Source: Elgaria multicarinata webbii (Eukaryota; Chordata; Lepidosauria; Squamata; Anguidae). Taken from it: a stretch of DNA of 64,000 nucleotides. Both the position numbers and the translations under genes were made by a program. Below, piece after piece: positions 35,230 through 46,353 of this stretch. Location: positions 36,998,726 to 37,062,725 of the forward strand of contig NC_086178.1 of assembly GCF_023053635.1 (NCBI RefSeq), read 5' to 3'. Numbering within the stretch: position 1 is the stretch's first letter; each line of letters starts with the position of its first letter. The notes under the pieces were generated by a model. That model was not told the DNA's origin. It searched no databases and saw only the letters and a list, made by a program, of their open reading frames with translations.

Positions 35230-38200
35230 TTAAACGCAATCAACACCCATAAGCGATCTGGTGCGGATGGCCAAATTCAGGAATTTGGCCACCTGCTCAG
35301 TGGTAGATTTACTGGAGCCCTGAAGTAGACTAATCAGGAGTGACTCAGGGGATCGTCCAGGGAGACGTTGCATAATAGGACATAATAGGTCTTTTCTTGC
35401 CTGTTGGTAAAAATTGCAATGGAAGAGCACATGCAGAATGGATTCCACCTCGATGTTATTACATGGGCAGTATCTGTTTTTGGATGGAATTTTCTTATAT
35501 CTGCCCTCCAGCAACTTGGAGGGGAGGACATTAAATCTTGCTAGGGTGAATGCTTTCCTGTATTTGGGAATGGTTAACCAACCCAGATATGGCATTCCAT
35601 CTTTGCAAGAAGGGACTAGGAGACCCAATGATTGGGGGGAACATGGTCCCCAGGCAGTTCCCCGGAGCTCTTGGTGGTCTATATCCAGTAGTCTCTGTTT
35701 GGTGATCTGTTTAGCACTGTCCAAGTCCAGAGATAGCAGGAAAAAAGGGGATAGCCCTATTGAGGTTACTTTTTGCACCACTGCTCTAGACCAGTGAGAT
35801 TCGGAGGGTTCTAACAGGACTTTGGTAACCAAGGAGTTGGGAGTGAGCGTTAGGTGACAGCGGAGCCAGTAATGTATGGTGAATATCCAAGCTTGGCATT
35901 TAAGTGTACTTAGTCCAGCCTCCAAGTTGAGGGCAGCACCAGAAACACATCTAGGGACTTCAAATATAAGCCTGAGGTAGAGATGTTGCACTCCTTCAAG
36001 AGAACTTTTGAAGTGTGGGAACCATATTGGAGCTCCAAATAGAGTCTGAGACACTATTTTAGCTTTGTAAACCCGGATGGCTGCCGGTAGATATTTCCCA
36101 CCTTTCGCAAAGAAGAATCGGGATAACGCACCAATAGTTTGTTCAGCTTTACTCTTGGTGTGTTTGCCATGTGCCCTCCAGTTTTGAGCTTCATGAAACC
36201 ATATGCCCAGGTATTTATATGCGTCAATTTGGTTGATTCTGTTTCCCCCCATGGACCAGGGGAATCTTACCTTCCTCCTGGCAAAAACTACCACTTTGGT
36301 TTTTGAATAGTTAATTGTCAGCAGATTTTTCTCGCAGTATTTGGCAAAACCATTTAGTAGTCTCTTGAGGCCCAGTCAAGTCTGGGAGATCAAAACAGCA
36401 TCGTCAGCATAGAGAAGAACGAAAACTTTTGTTGAACCAATCTTGGGTGCATGCGATGGTAATGACGCCAACCAGACAGGGAGGTCTGCCAGATAAAGGT
36501 TGAACAAGATGGGGGCGAGAACACATCCTTGTCTGACACCAAGTGAAGTGACAATCTCATTTGTGAGATGTCCTTGTCTACTGCAACGAACCTGGGCAGA
36601 TGTTTTATGATGCAGAGATTGAATCAGGAACAGAAGCCTGCTTTCGATAGAAAGCTGTTCCGGTTTGCTCCAAAGATGGGCTCGGCATATTGAATCGAAG
36701 GCAGATTTGAGATCAATAAAAGCGGTGAATAATTTGCCTCCACTGGGTGTAGAATATTTATGAACCAGGTGAGCCAGTACCAGGCAATGGTCAAGAGTAG
36801 AGCAGCCTGCTTTAAAGCCAAACTGTTCTTCTCCCAAGATATTGTTATCAAGGATCCATGTTTTTAGTTTCAAGGCCAAGAAACTGGCATAGACCTTACC
36901 AACTACAGATAAGAGGCTAATGGGTCGATAGTTGGATGGGTCATCTTTGGGTCCTTTTTTATATATTGGAATGACAATGGCTTTTAGCCAAGTTGCGGGA
37001 ATTAACCCAGTTTTATTTATTAAGGAGAAAAGAGGCGCTAACAGGGCAGTCCACCAGCTGATGTTGCTTTTCAGCATCTCTGAGGGGATGCCATCTGGTC
37101 CAGGAGCCTTACCTGACTTTAACTGTAGTATTAAGTCCTCTACAGTGCTGATATTGACATTGGGCCAGTTAGGGGAGTCAGGTGGCAGTCTCGGATCAGA
37201 ATTTGATATGTGGCTGTCACTAAAGGCTATATGGAGATGATTCTCCCAGATTTCAGCCGGTATATGGCATTCCATGCTGCCATTGCTGTTACCTAGGGCA
37301 CCTGATACTATCTGCCAAAAGGTTTTACAATTGTTGGAAATGGAAGCCCCTATCAGTAGTTGCCAGGTTTCCCTGTCTGCCTCACTTTTTTTGTGTTGCA
37401 GGAGCTTCTTGTATTTTTTCTTTAACTCATAGTATGTGCGTGGTAGTTGGCGTTCATTGTTCTCACGGTAGGAGCGGTAGGTGAGCTGAATTTTTCTTTT
37501 AAGGTTTACACAGTCCCAATCAAACCATTTATTAGTACGAGCTCTCTTGCATTTGGGGTTGCTGAGATTATTTAGGAGGGAGGAGTACAAGTCCTGCATT
37601 AGCTCCTCGTAGGCTAAGATTCCCAACTCAGGGGGCGCGTCTACTAAAATCCGTGCGATAGTATTCCTATAGCTGGGAGAGAGGACTAGCCGATCAAAGG
37701 CCTGTGCCGTTTTGTCTGTCCATTTGAGCTTTTTAGCACACACAGCAAAGGGCAGGCTGGAGAGTGGAAAATGTTTCGCTTCCATCCTAATAGGCCCTGG
37801 AATATGGAGAGAAAGCTCTAGGGGCAGATGGTCACTGTCAAAACGTTCCGCAACTCGGAGGTTACACCCCAGGGTTTTCAGGTCCTTATGGACTAAAATG
37901 TAGTCGACCACACTGGCCCCCCTGGAGGAGATGAATGTGAATTCACCCCAGTTATCATCTGTGCAGCAGCCGTTCAAGATAAGCAGGGCATTTTTTGAGA
38001 CAAATTGGAGCAAACATTGCCCAGCAGGGTTTACAAATGAGTCCTTAGAATGACGTGCGTTGGCTCTAAGTTGCTCCTTGCTTGCGATCAAGCTATCACC
38101 GCGGTTGGCAGGGTCCACTAGGTAAGTTCCTGTTCTTGCATTTAAATCTCCTGCAATGATGGGGTAGGTGTGCGGATATTTGGCTATCGTTTCCAGATAG

Positions 38201-38610
38201 AAGCAATCGGCTTTAAGCCAGGAAGCCATTGCCTCTTCCTTGGAAGTTGCTGGAGCAAAATAGACATTAAATAAAAGTAGGGTCAAATTAAAGGCCCTCA
38301 GTTCCAGGATCAGGGCCAGCACAGAGGAGTCACAGCTAGGCAGCTCTGTTGTTTTGGCATCGAGGGAAGATGAAATCAGGAGACTCAGCCCCTTGCTTGC
38401 TCTACCCTTGCCTTTATTGGGAAGTGCAGGAAGACAAAAGGATACAAATCCATTCACATGTATGTGCTCGCAACACCAAGTCTCTTGTAGCAGGACAATA
38501 TCAAAGTCTGTCAGATAGTTGAGAATACTTTGGTTCCCACTTTTAGAGTTCCACCCAGCGATATTCCAGGAGAGGAGTTTTAGGGGAGAAGTTATTTTCC
38601 CCTTTCCTTG
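35230..38610 (-). CDS. LINE ORF2: AP endonuclease and reverse transcriptase, one in-frame TGA
   Basis: The frame is open from 38610 and covers 1127 codons with one TGA at 36378-36376. The endonuclease has LLSWNIAGWNS, LLQETW, IAGDLNARTG, VVDYILV and SDHLPLELSL. The RT has APGPDGIPSEML, YRPISLLSVVGKVY, FIDLKSAFDS, GVRQGCVLAPILFN and LLYADDAVLIS. The C-terminus has CPCNNIEVESILHVLFHC. The TGA falls just after YADD (SQT-stop-LGLKRLL), where relatives have an ordinary residue; CGA to TGA decay is plausible. There is no ATG before the endonuclease, so initiation must be non-AUG, coupled to ORF1 or by frameshift. By itself this copy cannot make full ORF2 unless the stop is read through. Confidence 0.88.
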
Positions 38611-40897
38611 TCAGTCTTGCTCGGTGATTGTGTCCAGGACCTTCCAGGTTTTCCAGGATACAGCCGTTGAGAAAGTTTACTTGGGGGCTGGGTAGATCCC
38701 TGGTTAGCTTGCATGATTTGATAGGATCTGAGGAAACACCTTCATGGGGTTCTGGCTGTTTCGAGTTAGACCAAGATAAGTGATTTGAACTTAAGATTTT
38801 ACTTTTAGGGTCGTTTTTAGTACACCTGTGTGGATCAGCTAAGGGCTCCCTATTGCCCACACTGCCAAGTGCTGTGTTTTGGTGTAGATTGCAGGATTTT
38901 GATATCACAATCTTGGGGCTCAGAGCCACGCCTCCCTTGGAATACAGTTGCTGCAGATCGCATGTGCGATGCGCACCCTCATACGTATCACAGTGATCCT
39001 CTGCTGGAATTGCTTCCACGACAGAATAGCGATCAGGGGATTTGGGGCTGATTGCCGTTAGGCACTTTGTATTGTGTTGGTTATTGTGCATAAGGAGCTT
39101 TCTAAGGTTGGAAGGTCTCAGTAAAATCTTATGTTGTTCTTGCACCAGTAGGGCGTCATAGCTGTCAATTAGCTGAATTTCTTCGGGTGAGAGGTCCTTG
39201 TCGACAGAGTTGGTACTGTCTGGTGTAATTTTCTTAATGCAGTCGATTTTGTTATTGTCATTTGGGAAGCCTACACTATGGTTAATTTCGAATGATTGGC
39301 AGAGAGTAGGGTGATAATCATCAGACATATTTAGATCAATCAGTTCCCCTACCGGTGGAACATTGTTAGCAAGTCTGGGGAAGCAATGGGTTCTTAAAGA
39401 GAAAACTGGGGATACGTCCTCAAAATGCCTGCTCACCCTCATGCCAATCCTTTGGAATGTTACTTTAGCCTTGTAGATTCTGGAAGCTATATTGGGTGAC
39501 ACAAACGTTACAATGGCTCGAGCTGAGTGGTAGTTATAAAAGATATATTCTACTTTAAGGACCGAGTCTGAGTTAAGCTGTAGTGAGGTGCAAGCTGTTA
39601 TAACCTGTATAAGGTGTATTATACGTTCTGATTGTGCTAAGCACCCCTTGGGCTTCGGGTAATTGGAAAAAACTAAATTCTGTTTCAGAAGCTGAAGCTG
39701 CCATGGTTTGTTAGCTAAGTTATAGTTCGAGTTTGGATTGAACTCCAGTACCGCCGAGGTAATAAGTATTACCTTTTTTGGGAGATGTGAGATTGACCAG
39801 GGATCCTGGGTCACATCTTTGGTGGAAACAGGGGTTTGAAGGCAAAGAGCATTTGGTTTCTGTTCCAGGCAGGCCCTATTAGCAGAGTCCTTATTTGCTT
39901 TTTTAATTTTTTTACATGATCTCGAGGGGCTTCCCTGTGGGTTCCTGTCCCTTCCATTCTCGTTTTCTTCCAATAGCTTAAATAATCTATCAAATTGCAT
40001 TTTGGGTATGCTTCTCGAACTAGGAAGGGTTTTTATATTTTTTGATTTCTTCGTGTTACAAATTGGGACCTTTGAAGTTTTGAGTTTACGTTTGCCGCTG
40101 AGCTTGACTGTTTTGTTATTATCTTTACTTTCATCAACATCAGCTTCATCATCACTCTTCGTATTGTGAGTGTTTTTATTAACCTCCCTATTTGGATGAT
40201 CTTTGGCAGAGAGCCCGCTGACATATGTGACGTTGGAGGTTGGTATCGATTTTTTCCCAGAAGTCTTCATTTCAGTTTCACTTGACTTGCCCTGGATTCC
40301 TTCTTTAGATCTGCCAAGCGCAAAGACTGTTAAAGTAGTCAGAAGCTCCTTGCATTCTGATAGAAACTTCTTTATCAAAGATATATCGTCAGCCCAATTC
40401 AGAAACAGTTTCTTGGTCAGCTCATATTGGCTGTTAAGCAAATTGACTACTGCGTGGAGGTCTTTGTCTTCAGAAGAGATAGAGTGAGTGTTTCGATATG
40501 AATGTAAAGAATCGAGTTTCTTGTCCGAGAATGCATCCCGGCCGATTGGTATGACAGGACTTGTAGAACTGCCTTGAGGAGTTTCAGATGCGTGAGACGT
40601 ATGTCTAGTCTCTGCAAGGGGAGCCCCCACAGATGCAAGTTCTGCGGCTAAACTGCATCTACGTTCCTCTGAGTTTTCCCACTCCATAACCCTCATTATA
40701 CTCTGAGGACCCAGGGACCAGTCTAAGACCTCCAAATCAGGAGTCTTTGTCTCAGGTGTTGGATTGGGATTTTCCTCAGAGTTGGTGGCAAAAAAGTTAG
40801 TAATTTTTAATTGTTTATGGGCTTTAGTATAGGAGATCACATCTTCAGTCACTGGGACCAGACCTAGTTGTTTATATCTGTCCCTGGTGAGGACCAT
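38543..40897 (-). CDS. LINE ORF1 protein
   Basis: Starts at ATG 40897 (MVLTRDRYKQLGLVP); the frame is open a little further upstream but without ATG. It encodes about 784 residues, long for a LINE ORF1. The middle is Ser/Lys-rich with a basic, NLS-like stretch (KRKLKTSKVPICNTKKSK). Around residue 450-530 a folded-looking segment (FYNYHSARAIVTFVSPNIAS, YKAKVTFQRIGMRV) resembles the nucleic-acid-binding part of ORF1 proteins in spacing only. I see no CCHC knuckle. It is expected to bind the LINE RNA; this is inferred from family and position. Its 3' end overlaps ORF2 in another frame. Confidence 0.75.
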   Translation of the reverse strand: MVLTRDRYKQLGLVPVTEDVISYTKAHKQLKITNFFATNSEENPNPTPETKTPDLEVLDWSLGPQSIMRVMEWENSEERRCSLAAELASVGAPLAETRHTSHASETPQGSSTSPVIPIGRDAFSDKKLDSLHSYRNTHSISSEDKDLHAVVNLLNSQYELTKKLFLNWADDISLIKKFLSECKELLTTLTVFALGRSKEGIQGKSSETEMKTSGKKSIPTSNVTYVSGLSAKDHPNREVNKNTHNTKSDDEADVDESKDNNKTVKLSGKRKLKTSKVPICNTKKSKNIKTLPSSRSIPKMQFDRLFKLLEENENGRDRNPQGSPSRSCKKIKKANKDSANRACLEQKPNALCLQTPVSTKDVTQDPWSISHLPKKVILITSAVLEFNPNSNYNLANKPWQLQLLKQNLVFSNYPKPKGCLAQSERIIHLIQVITACTSLQLNSDSVLKVEYIFYNYHSARAIVTFVSPNIASRIYKAKVTFQRIGMRVSRHFEDVSPVFSLRTHCFPRLANNVPPVGELIDLNMSDDYHPTLCQSFEINHSVGFPNDNNKIDCIKKITPDSTNSVDKDLSPEEIQLIDSYDALLVQEQHKILLRPSNLRKLLMHNNQHNTKCLTAISPKSPDRYSVVEAIPAEDHCDTYEGAHRTCDLQQLYSKGGVALSPKIVISKSCNLHQNTALGSVGNREPLADPHRCTKNDPKSKILSSNHLSWSNSKQPEPHEGVSSDPIKSCKLTRDLPSPQVNFLNGCILENLEGPGHNHRARLTRKGENNFSPKTPLLEYRWVEL

Positions 40898-41787
40898 TGT
40901 GCTTCTTATCGTGTTGCACACAGTCAGGGAGCTGGAAAGAGCCCAGTGAGGCACAAGAAGTGATATCCAGTAACTGATGGCCGATGTATTTTCGGCGATT
41001 CCTTTTTGTTACGTCTGAATGGCGGTAGCTCTAAGGGCAGCAGGAAGAAACAGTCCAAGTTGCAGATAAGCTGGCTTACTAACAGACAAAGCAGTCTCCC
41101 TGTAAGCAGATGAGGGCAGTTCACTAACTTTAAGTGTTAGTGATTAGATGATGATTAACAACTTTAATGCTTCAGAACCTCCCAATACTTAGCTCCTAAT
41201 TGGACTTGACGTCCTGCCATTAAACACACCTGGGGGAATCAGCATCTAGAGAGTGGGATCACTTACGACAAGGATTTATGCATAGCGTAGTTACTGGTAA
41301 TCATATATTTTGTTTTGTTTGTTTGTTTTGCTTCTGCCTTTTTATCCGTTTCCTTCCTTCTTCTTTGTTTCTTAATTTCTTAATTCTTTGGTTCTTTGAT
41401 GTCTTACTTCTTTTAATTCCAAGTTCCTGTCTCTCTTATTTCATGTTTAATTCTTTGATTCTTGTTTGGTTCTTCTACCTCCTCGATACAACCTGAGAGG
41501 TTTGGTATGCAGGGGAGCTTCTCTAGAGATATCCAAGGGAGTCAAAACAGCCAGGGAACCCTCTACTTGCCGCTCCTTACTTGTTAGAGAACAGCCCAGC
41601 TTCAGGTACAGAAGATTAAAATTCCACGGCTCCACAGCAGCAAGTAAAACATTAAAAAGTTAAAAAGTTAAAAACAACAACTCTGCAATATAGAAACAGA
41701 GGAGGTCAAAATACCGCACAGCCTTCCTCCTTCTGAGAGGCTGCCAGTTTTTTTGTTTTGTTTTGTTTTTTAAAAAAATACAAGATA

Positions 41788-41790
41788 AAA

Positions 41791-41824
<34 letters not shown>

Positions 41825-41915
41825 TATATAGCACCATCAATGTACATGGTGCTGTACAGAGTAAAACAGTAAATAGCAAGACTCTGCCGCATAGGCTTAC
41901 AATCTAATAATATAA
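41788..41915 (-). mobile_element. (TAA)n-tailed retroposon end inside the LINE 5' UTR
   Basis: (TTA)n then TATAGCACCATCAATGTACA, TGGTGCTGTACAGAGTAAAA, as at 10326 and 11863. Confidence 0.65.
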
Positions 41916-43539
41916 ATAGATTCCTCCCCACAGGGGTTCTGAGTTCTCCCTGTTGTGTACGGAAAGGATGGGCAGTTTTCAAGCTGGCAGGATCTAGTTT
42001 TTTGTTCGTTTGTTTGACTAGAGCCGATGTGAATTGTCAGCGCAGGATTTATTTATTTTGGAGAAAACTGATCTGTCCTTCCACACACAAATCCACTCCT
42101 GTTAGCACTTCCCTTCCTCCAGCTTCTTTCTTTTCTGCAGTAAGATTTAGACCAGCGTTTTCCAACCTAGCGGACTCCATAATGGGTTAAAACTACAATT
42201 CCCATCGCCTCCAGGTCCCAGCAAAAGGAACTTATGTGCTGATTACGACAGAGTGGGGCCGCCCCAGCCCCAGTTTAAGGCTTGCTCCCGACTGTTCAAG
42301 GCTTGTAAGAAAAAAGAGAGCTAAAATCGGTCAAGTTAAAAAAAGAATACTAAAATAATTGTTGGTAGTTCCGAGAGCTACCATGGAAGACCTCCCTCCT
42401 CAGACCGGAACAGCCTGTTTCCCTAGTTATAAGTAAGTAATTGGCATATATTGCTTGCTGCTATTTAGTGTTAAATAAATATAATAAAAACAGTTTATAT
42501 TTAACAGAGGTGTGTGTTCTGGCATGGGAGATGGCCTTGAGGTTTTAATGTCTTATTTCACCTTCAGCACTTATTGAGTCTTAATGCCTTGCCGGCTAAG
42601 CAATAGAAGGGCCAAGAGGGCACCATTATTGGGCTGTACTTAGGGCATCAGCTGGCCTTAATCCAGCCCTGCTCAGCCTAACATACCTCACAGGATTATT
42701 GCAAAGATAAAATGGAGAGGCGGACCACATTAGCCATTTTGGGTTCCTTGGAAGGTCCAGAAGATGAATACATGAAGCCATATGGCATCTAGGGTGTCCT
42801 ATTTCCAATCAGCAGCATTTACCTACTTAGAAGTAGAAAGTCCATAATTCTCCATTTGGTGTGAAGGAGACATCCATGAGTGGGGTGTCTCTTACTACCA
42901 CCCAGGAAAGGCAGCAATTATGTGACCTAGATTTCAAGAGTAGGTCGGTGCTGTGAGACTCCTCACCAATTCTTTGCCTGCTGTTGCTCAGGGCAAAGCT
43001 TGCTGCCTTTAGCTCTTGTCTTCCAGCATTTGGCTTCTAATACTATCTCTTATAACTTATTAAACTTTCTTACTTTCTTCTTGATCCAGGTTTCACTCTC
43101 TTTATTCCTTCCTGCCTTGTTACTTTAAAGATGTTCTCGACGTCTCTTTTACCTTTGGTGTCATCTCTTCTTCCTTCTTCTGGGCCATGACCCAGACAGG
43201 GAAGAGCACCGCTTCCAAGCCTGCAAAGCAAAAAGAAAACACAGCATGTCTGCATGTTCAGAGGCATTAAGCAAACCACTCTGGCTGCTACACGGTGTCC
43301 TGCTGCAAGTATGCCCAGCATGCAAATCCATTCAGTCACAAAGCAGGCAGCAGCCTTCACAACCCAGAATCTATACATGCTGACCATTGCCACCTTCAGG
43401 GTGACAACCTGGCAAAAGAGCATCTCCAGCAACAGCCAAAGGGGCTACAACCTTCAACAGGTGAAACAGAGCAGTATTCCAGCACAGGGCTCTGGGAGGC
43501 AGTCCTTTAATCCAATCCCCATATCAAAGTGCAGCGCCA

Positions 43540-45110
43540 TCTTGGATGATATTCCTTGCAATTCTGATTCTGACCATCAGATGGAAGACGATGCAAGAAA
43601 ATCCTGCAGAGCTAGCTCTGTCTAAGCAAACCACCGAAAAGGGACACATTTTTCTAATCAATCTACAGATCTTCCCTCAGTCTCTGTCAATTCTGCTGTG
43701 GATCCTTTGGGCTTACCTTCCTCTCGTAAGGCTGATTGCTCTGGGTTGTCCTTCATTTATTTTCAGGGCCAGTTTCTACAAAAATTTAAACAAGCTGTAA
43801 TCAGCAATCTGACTGACCAGCTCCCACAACAAAACAGGGACAGTCGTTCCCAGAAACAAAGCAGACAAGCTGAGCCTTCCTCACCTCTCTTCCCCCTCTC
43901 CCCTTTCTAGAAAAAAGACAGGGAAAGTTTTTAAATCTAAACCATCTAAGCGGGTGAAGACGACAGTCCTCCGCTCCTTTGAAGAATTGGAGGCTGACTC
44001 CCTCGATGCACTTCTGCTGACATCTGGAAAATTATCAACTCATTATAGAGCCTTGCCACTACAAATGCAGTTATTCCACCCACCTTCAAAAAGAAAGGGT
44101 GGTCAGATAATAGTCTGTTAGATTACTCACATAACTCGACAGTTTAATAACCATGATTTTCTGTCTCTGCTCTCTAAAGCCATGTTATCTTTAGGTCTAC
44201 AGCAGGAGTGGGGAATTGTTCCAGCCCCAGGGTGGGCAGATTCCTCCCCAGGACACCCCCCAGAAGCTGGATGAAGTCAGGGGACAAAACAGTCCTGCTG
44301 AATTTGTAGGTTCCCCATCTGCGGTCTACAGCTGCTGCACAAGAATCCACATAGCCAACATCTTGAGGTCCATCTGTGTTACCCAAATCTAAAATGTCCA
44401 CAGTATAAGATCCCTTCCTAACTTCTTTTGATGACTTAATAAAAACAGAACATTCGCTCCCATCCAGAATAAAAAAGAAAAGCCACTAATATTGGTCAAA
44501 GGTTTATTCCCTTCTACAGCAAGCCATGGAAGATTTGAAAGTATCCCTGGTTGCAGCCTAGCGAGCAAGAATGATGGTGCCTAAAGATGGCAACACTCTA
44601 CTCAAAGGTTCCTGAGAAAGACACTCTGATTTCACTTTTCAGAAGGCCCATTGGGCAGTAGCTCTCCTTCTCCTCATCTGCCTTCACCAGGGCTTCTCTG
44701 TTGTGGATAGAAGACATTACTCAAGACAAAGCAGCCACCTTGCCTATGGCCTTAATATAATTGGCAAAAGTTTCTGCCTTTATTGCCAACACCTTGTAGG
44801 TCTCCATCTGTTCAGTTTGCGGCAATAGTAGTCACCAAAGTTACCAGGAAATCCATTAGGCTCTTGCATTGGAATGTGAATGCAGCATCCTGTTCTATTG
44901 CCTCAGTCCTCTTGCAGGGCACCTGGCTGTTTGGAGAACAGGCACTCAAGGATGTCCTAGGGGAAACTAGGGACAAACATAATGAAGTCATGCTCTCTTC
45001 ATCAAAGGCAGGCCCACCAGAAGCAGAGCCAGATTCCTTGCCTGCGGTCCAGTTCTCTGAAGGGATTGTGGCCAACAAAGATGCATGGGTAAACCAGTAG
45101 CAAGGAAATC
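43540..45110 (+). mobile_element. DIRS-like retroelement fossil, gag-like part
   Basis: Short protein-like stretches, including QGTWLFGEQALKDVL near 44910-44955 and RSFEELEADSLDALLL near 43970-44015, recall the ORF1/gag of DIRS-type elements of vertebrates. It is broken with several disruptions and no RT or tyrosine recombinase part was recognised. It looks old relative to the neighbouring LINE. The family call is tentative. Confidence 0.4.
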
Positions 45111-46353
45111 TGCACCAGCTCTAAGACATTTAAACAAAACATGTAAACAAGAGAAAGGTGTGTTTGAGCTTTAAAGACACCACAGGCCGGTTCATATGTT
45201 AAGGCCAGGGTTGCGATCAGAAGGCACAACAGGCCATAACCTCGCTAAAGGCTCAGCAAGTTTAGGTTTGCTCAGTGTGTGGGCGATGAACCATAGTCAC
45301 AACTGGTACACCATGCCCTACAAATCAGGATTTTTATCGTTGTGTCAATCCTAGTTTGCAGGGTAAGCACAAACCACAGTTTGGCAGTTTGACCACTAAG
45401 CCAGGAACTAATTAAATAGAAAACATGATGAGAGAAGAGGGGTTACAGGAAGCATACAATATGGCATTATATATGAACTTGGTGTTTCATGTGAACCTCA
45501 CTTGCTGCCATGTTTACAAGTTTTTCTCTCTCCACCTCTCACTCACCCCCACCCCACCCTTACAAATTCCTCTTAAAACAAAAAAGTCTTGCAATAGGCC
45601 CTAGGGTTTCTGAGAGGTTTACACCTAGCAGTAAACCCATTCCCTACACATAAAAGATGCTATTTTCTTTATATCATATTAACAAAGGCAAGCTGCATGT
45701 ATTAAGACAAACACTATTAAAAGATTACTATTTTTTTAAAATGAACCATAATGACTATCCAAGTTTAAGAGATATTAGCTTTTCGATGGCTATCATTAAC
45801 AATGAGCTTTCGTGGTATTAGAAATTGGGAGAGAACAAAAAGAGGGAAACGTGAGCCAAATAACTCTTATAAGCTGCCAAGAGCAAGCACAAATATAAAA
45901 CGAATTGATTTGCCCTCCATCATGCTGTTATAAGGCCTATCATTTTCAGCTTGCAATTTGATTAGCTATTAACATTAAAGACACTGCTCACTAATATTCA
46001 GATGAGTTCCATGTTTATATTTGAAGTTCCTCCAGCACTTTAAATTCTAAAATACAATACTGAAAAGGTAGAAATCATCTCTAAGGATGTATGCAAAACA
46101 ATTCTTTTGGATATTCATTTCAGTTTTGCCCTTCAGTGTTCATGTATTAACCTTTGCATCCCTGCAGATATGCAGTAACTCCTTTTAGAATTGTGGGATT
46201 AGCATTTTTCAAATCTTGAATTTGTGTAGTTATCCCACACCCATTCACATATGAATATATTGAATGTAATGCACCAAAAATGAGAGACCTTGAGAGGAGA
46301 CACAGGTTAAAGGGTCTGTGTTCCCTCGCTAGCCCTAATGACCTTGCGCTAGG

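Larger units (their letters stand above)
35008..42414 (-). mobile_element. full-length APE-type LINE (jockey/I group, Vingi-like tentative), 7.4 kb
   Basis: Bounded by a 15-bp direct repeat CTGTTTCCCTAGTTA at 34993-35007 and 42415-42429. The order on the minus strand is a 5' UTR of about 1.5 kb, ORF1, an overlapping ORF2 and a 3' UTR of about 220 bp with AATAAA 12 bases before the end. There is no poly(A) or simple-repeat tail. ORF1 is open and ORF2 has one stop, so the copy is young compared with the other LINEs here. The clade call rests on RT motifs, the lack of a visible RNase H and the C-terminal Cys/His motif. Confidence 0.85.
34781..42671. mobile_element. hAT-like non-autonomous transposon inside the SINE, itself split by a LINE
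   Basis: The ends CAGCCCTGGATTAA (34781) and TTAATCCAGCCCTG (ending 42671) are inverted, and the 8-bp target CTCAGCCT is duplicated outside (34773-34780 and 42672-42679). Without the LINE the element is about 470 bp. The 8-bp duplication and the CAG start fit hAT. No transposase was seen. Confidence 0.75.
34663..42770 (+). mobile_element. tRNA-derived SINE, outermost layer of a nest, split at 34780/42680
   Basis: The left piece at 34663-34780 runs CAGTTAGAGTGCTGGAGTGG, GACCTGGGTTCTGATCGCC to CTCAGCCT. The right piece from 42672 repeats CTCAGCCT and goes on AACATACCTCACAGGATTAT, AAGATAAAATGGAGAGG, exactly the SINE body order seen at 17989-18228. Confidence 0.85.

Noticed and set aside
35414-35797. 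Plus-strand ORF of 127 residues
   Set aside because: Antisense shadow of the LINE ORF2 C-terminal part.
42150-42215. Fragment resembling the CCAACCTGG fold-back MITE
   Set aside because: Only one arm is visible and it lies inside the LINE 5' UTR, so it may simply be LINE sequence.
43070-43625. ORFs of 120-123 residues on both strands
   Set aside because: The two frames overlap each other, there is no recognisable domain and the surroundings are decayed retroelement; not taken as a host gene.
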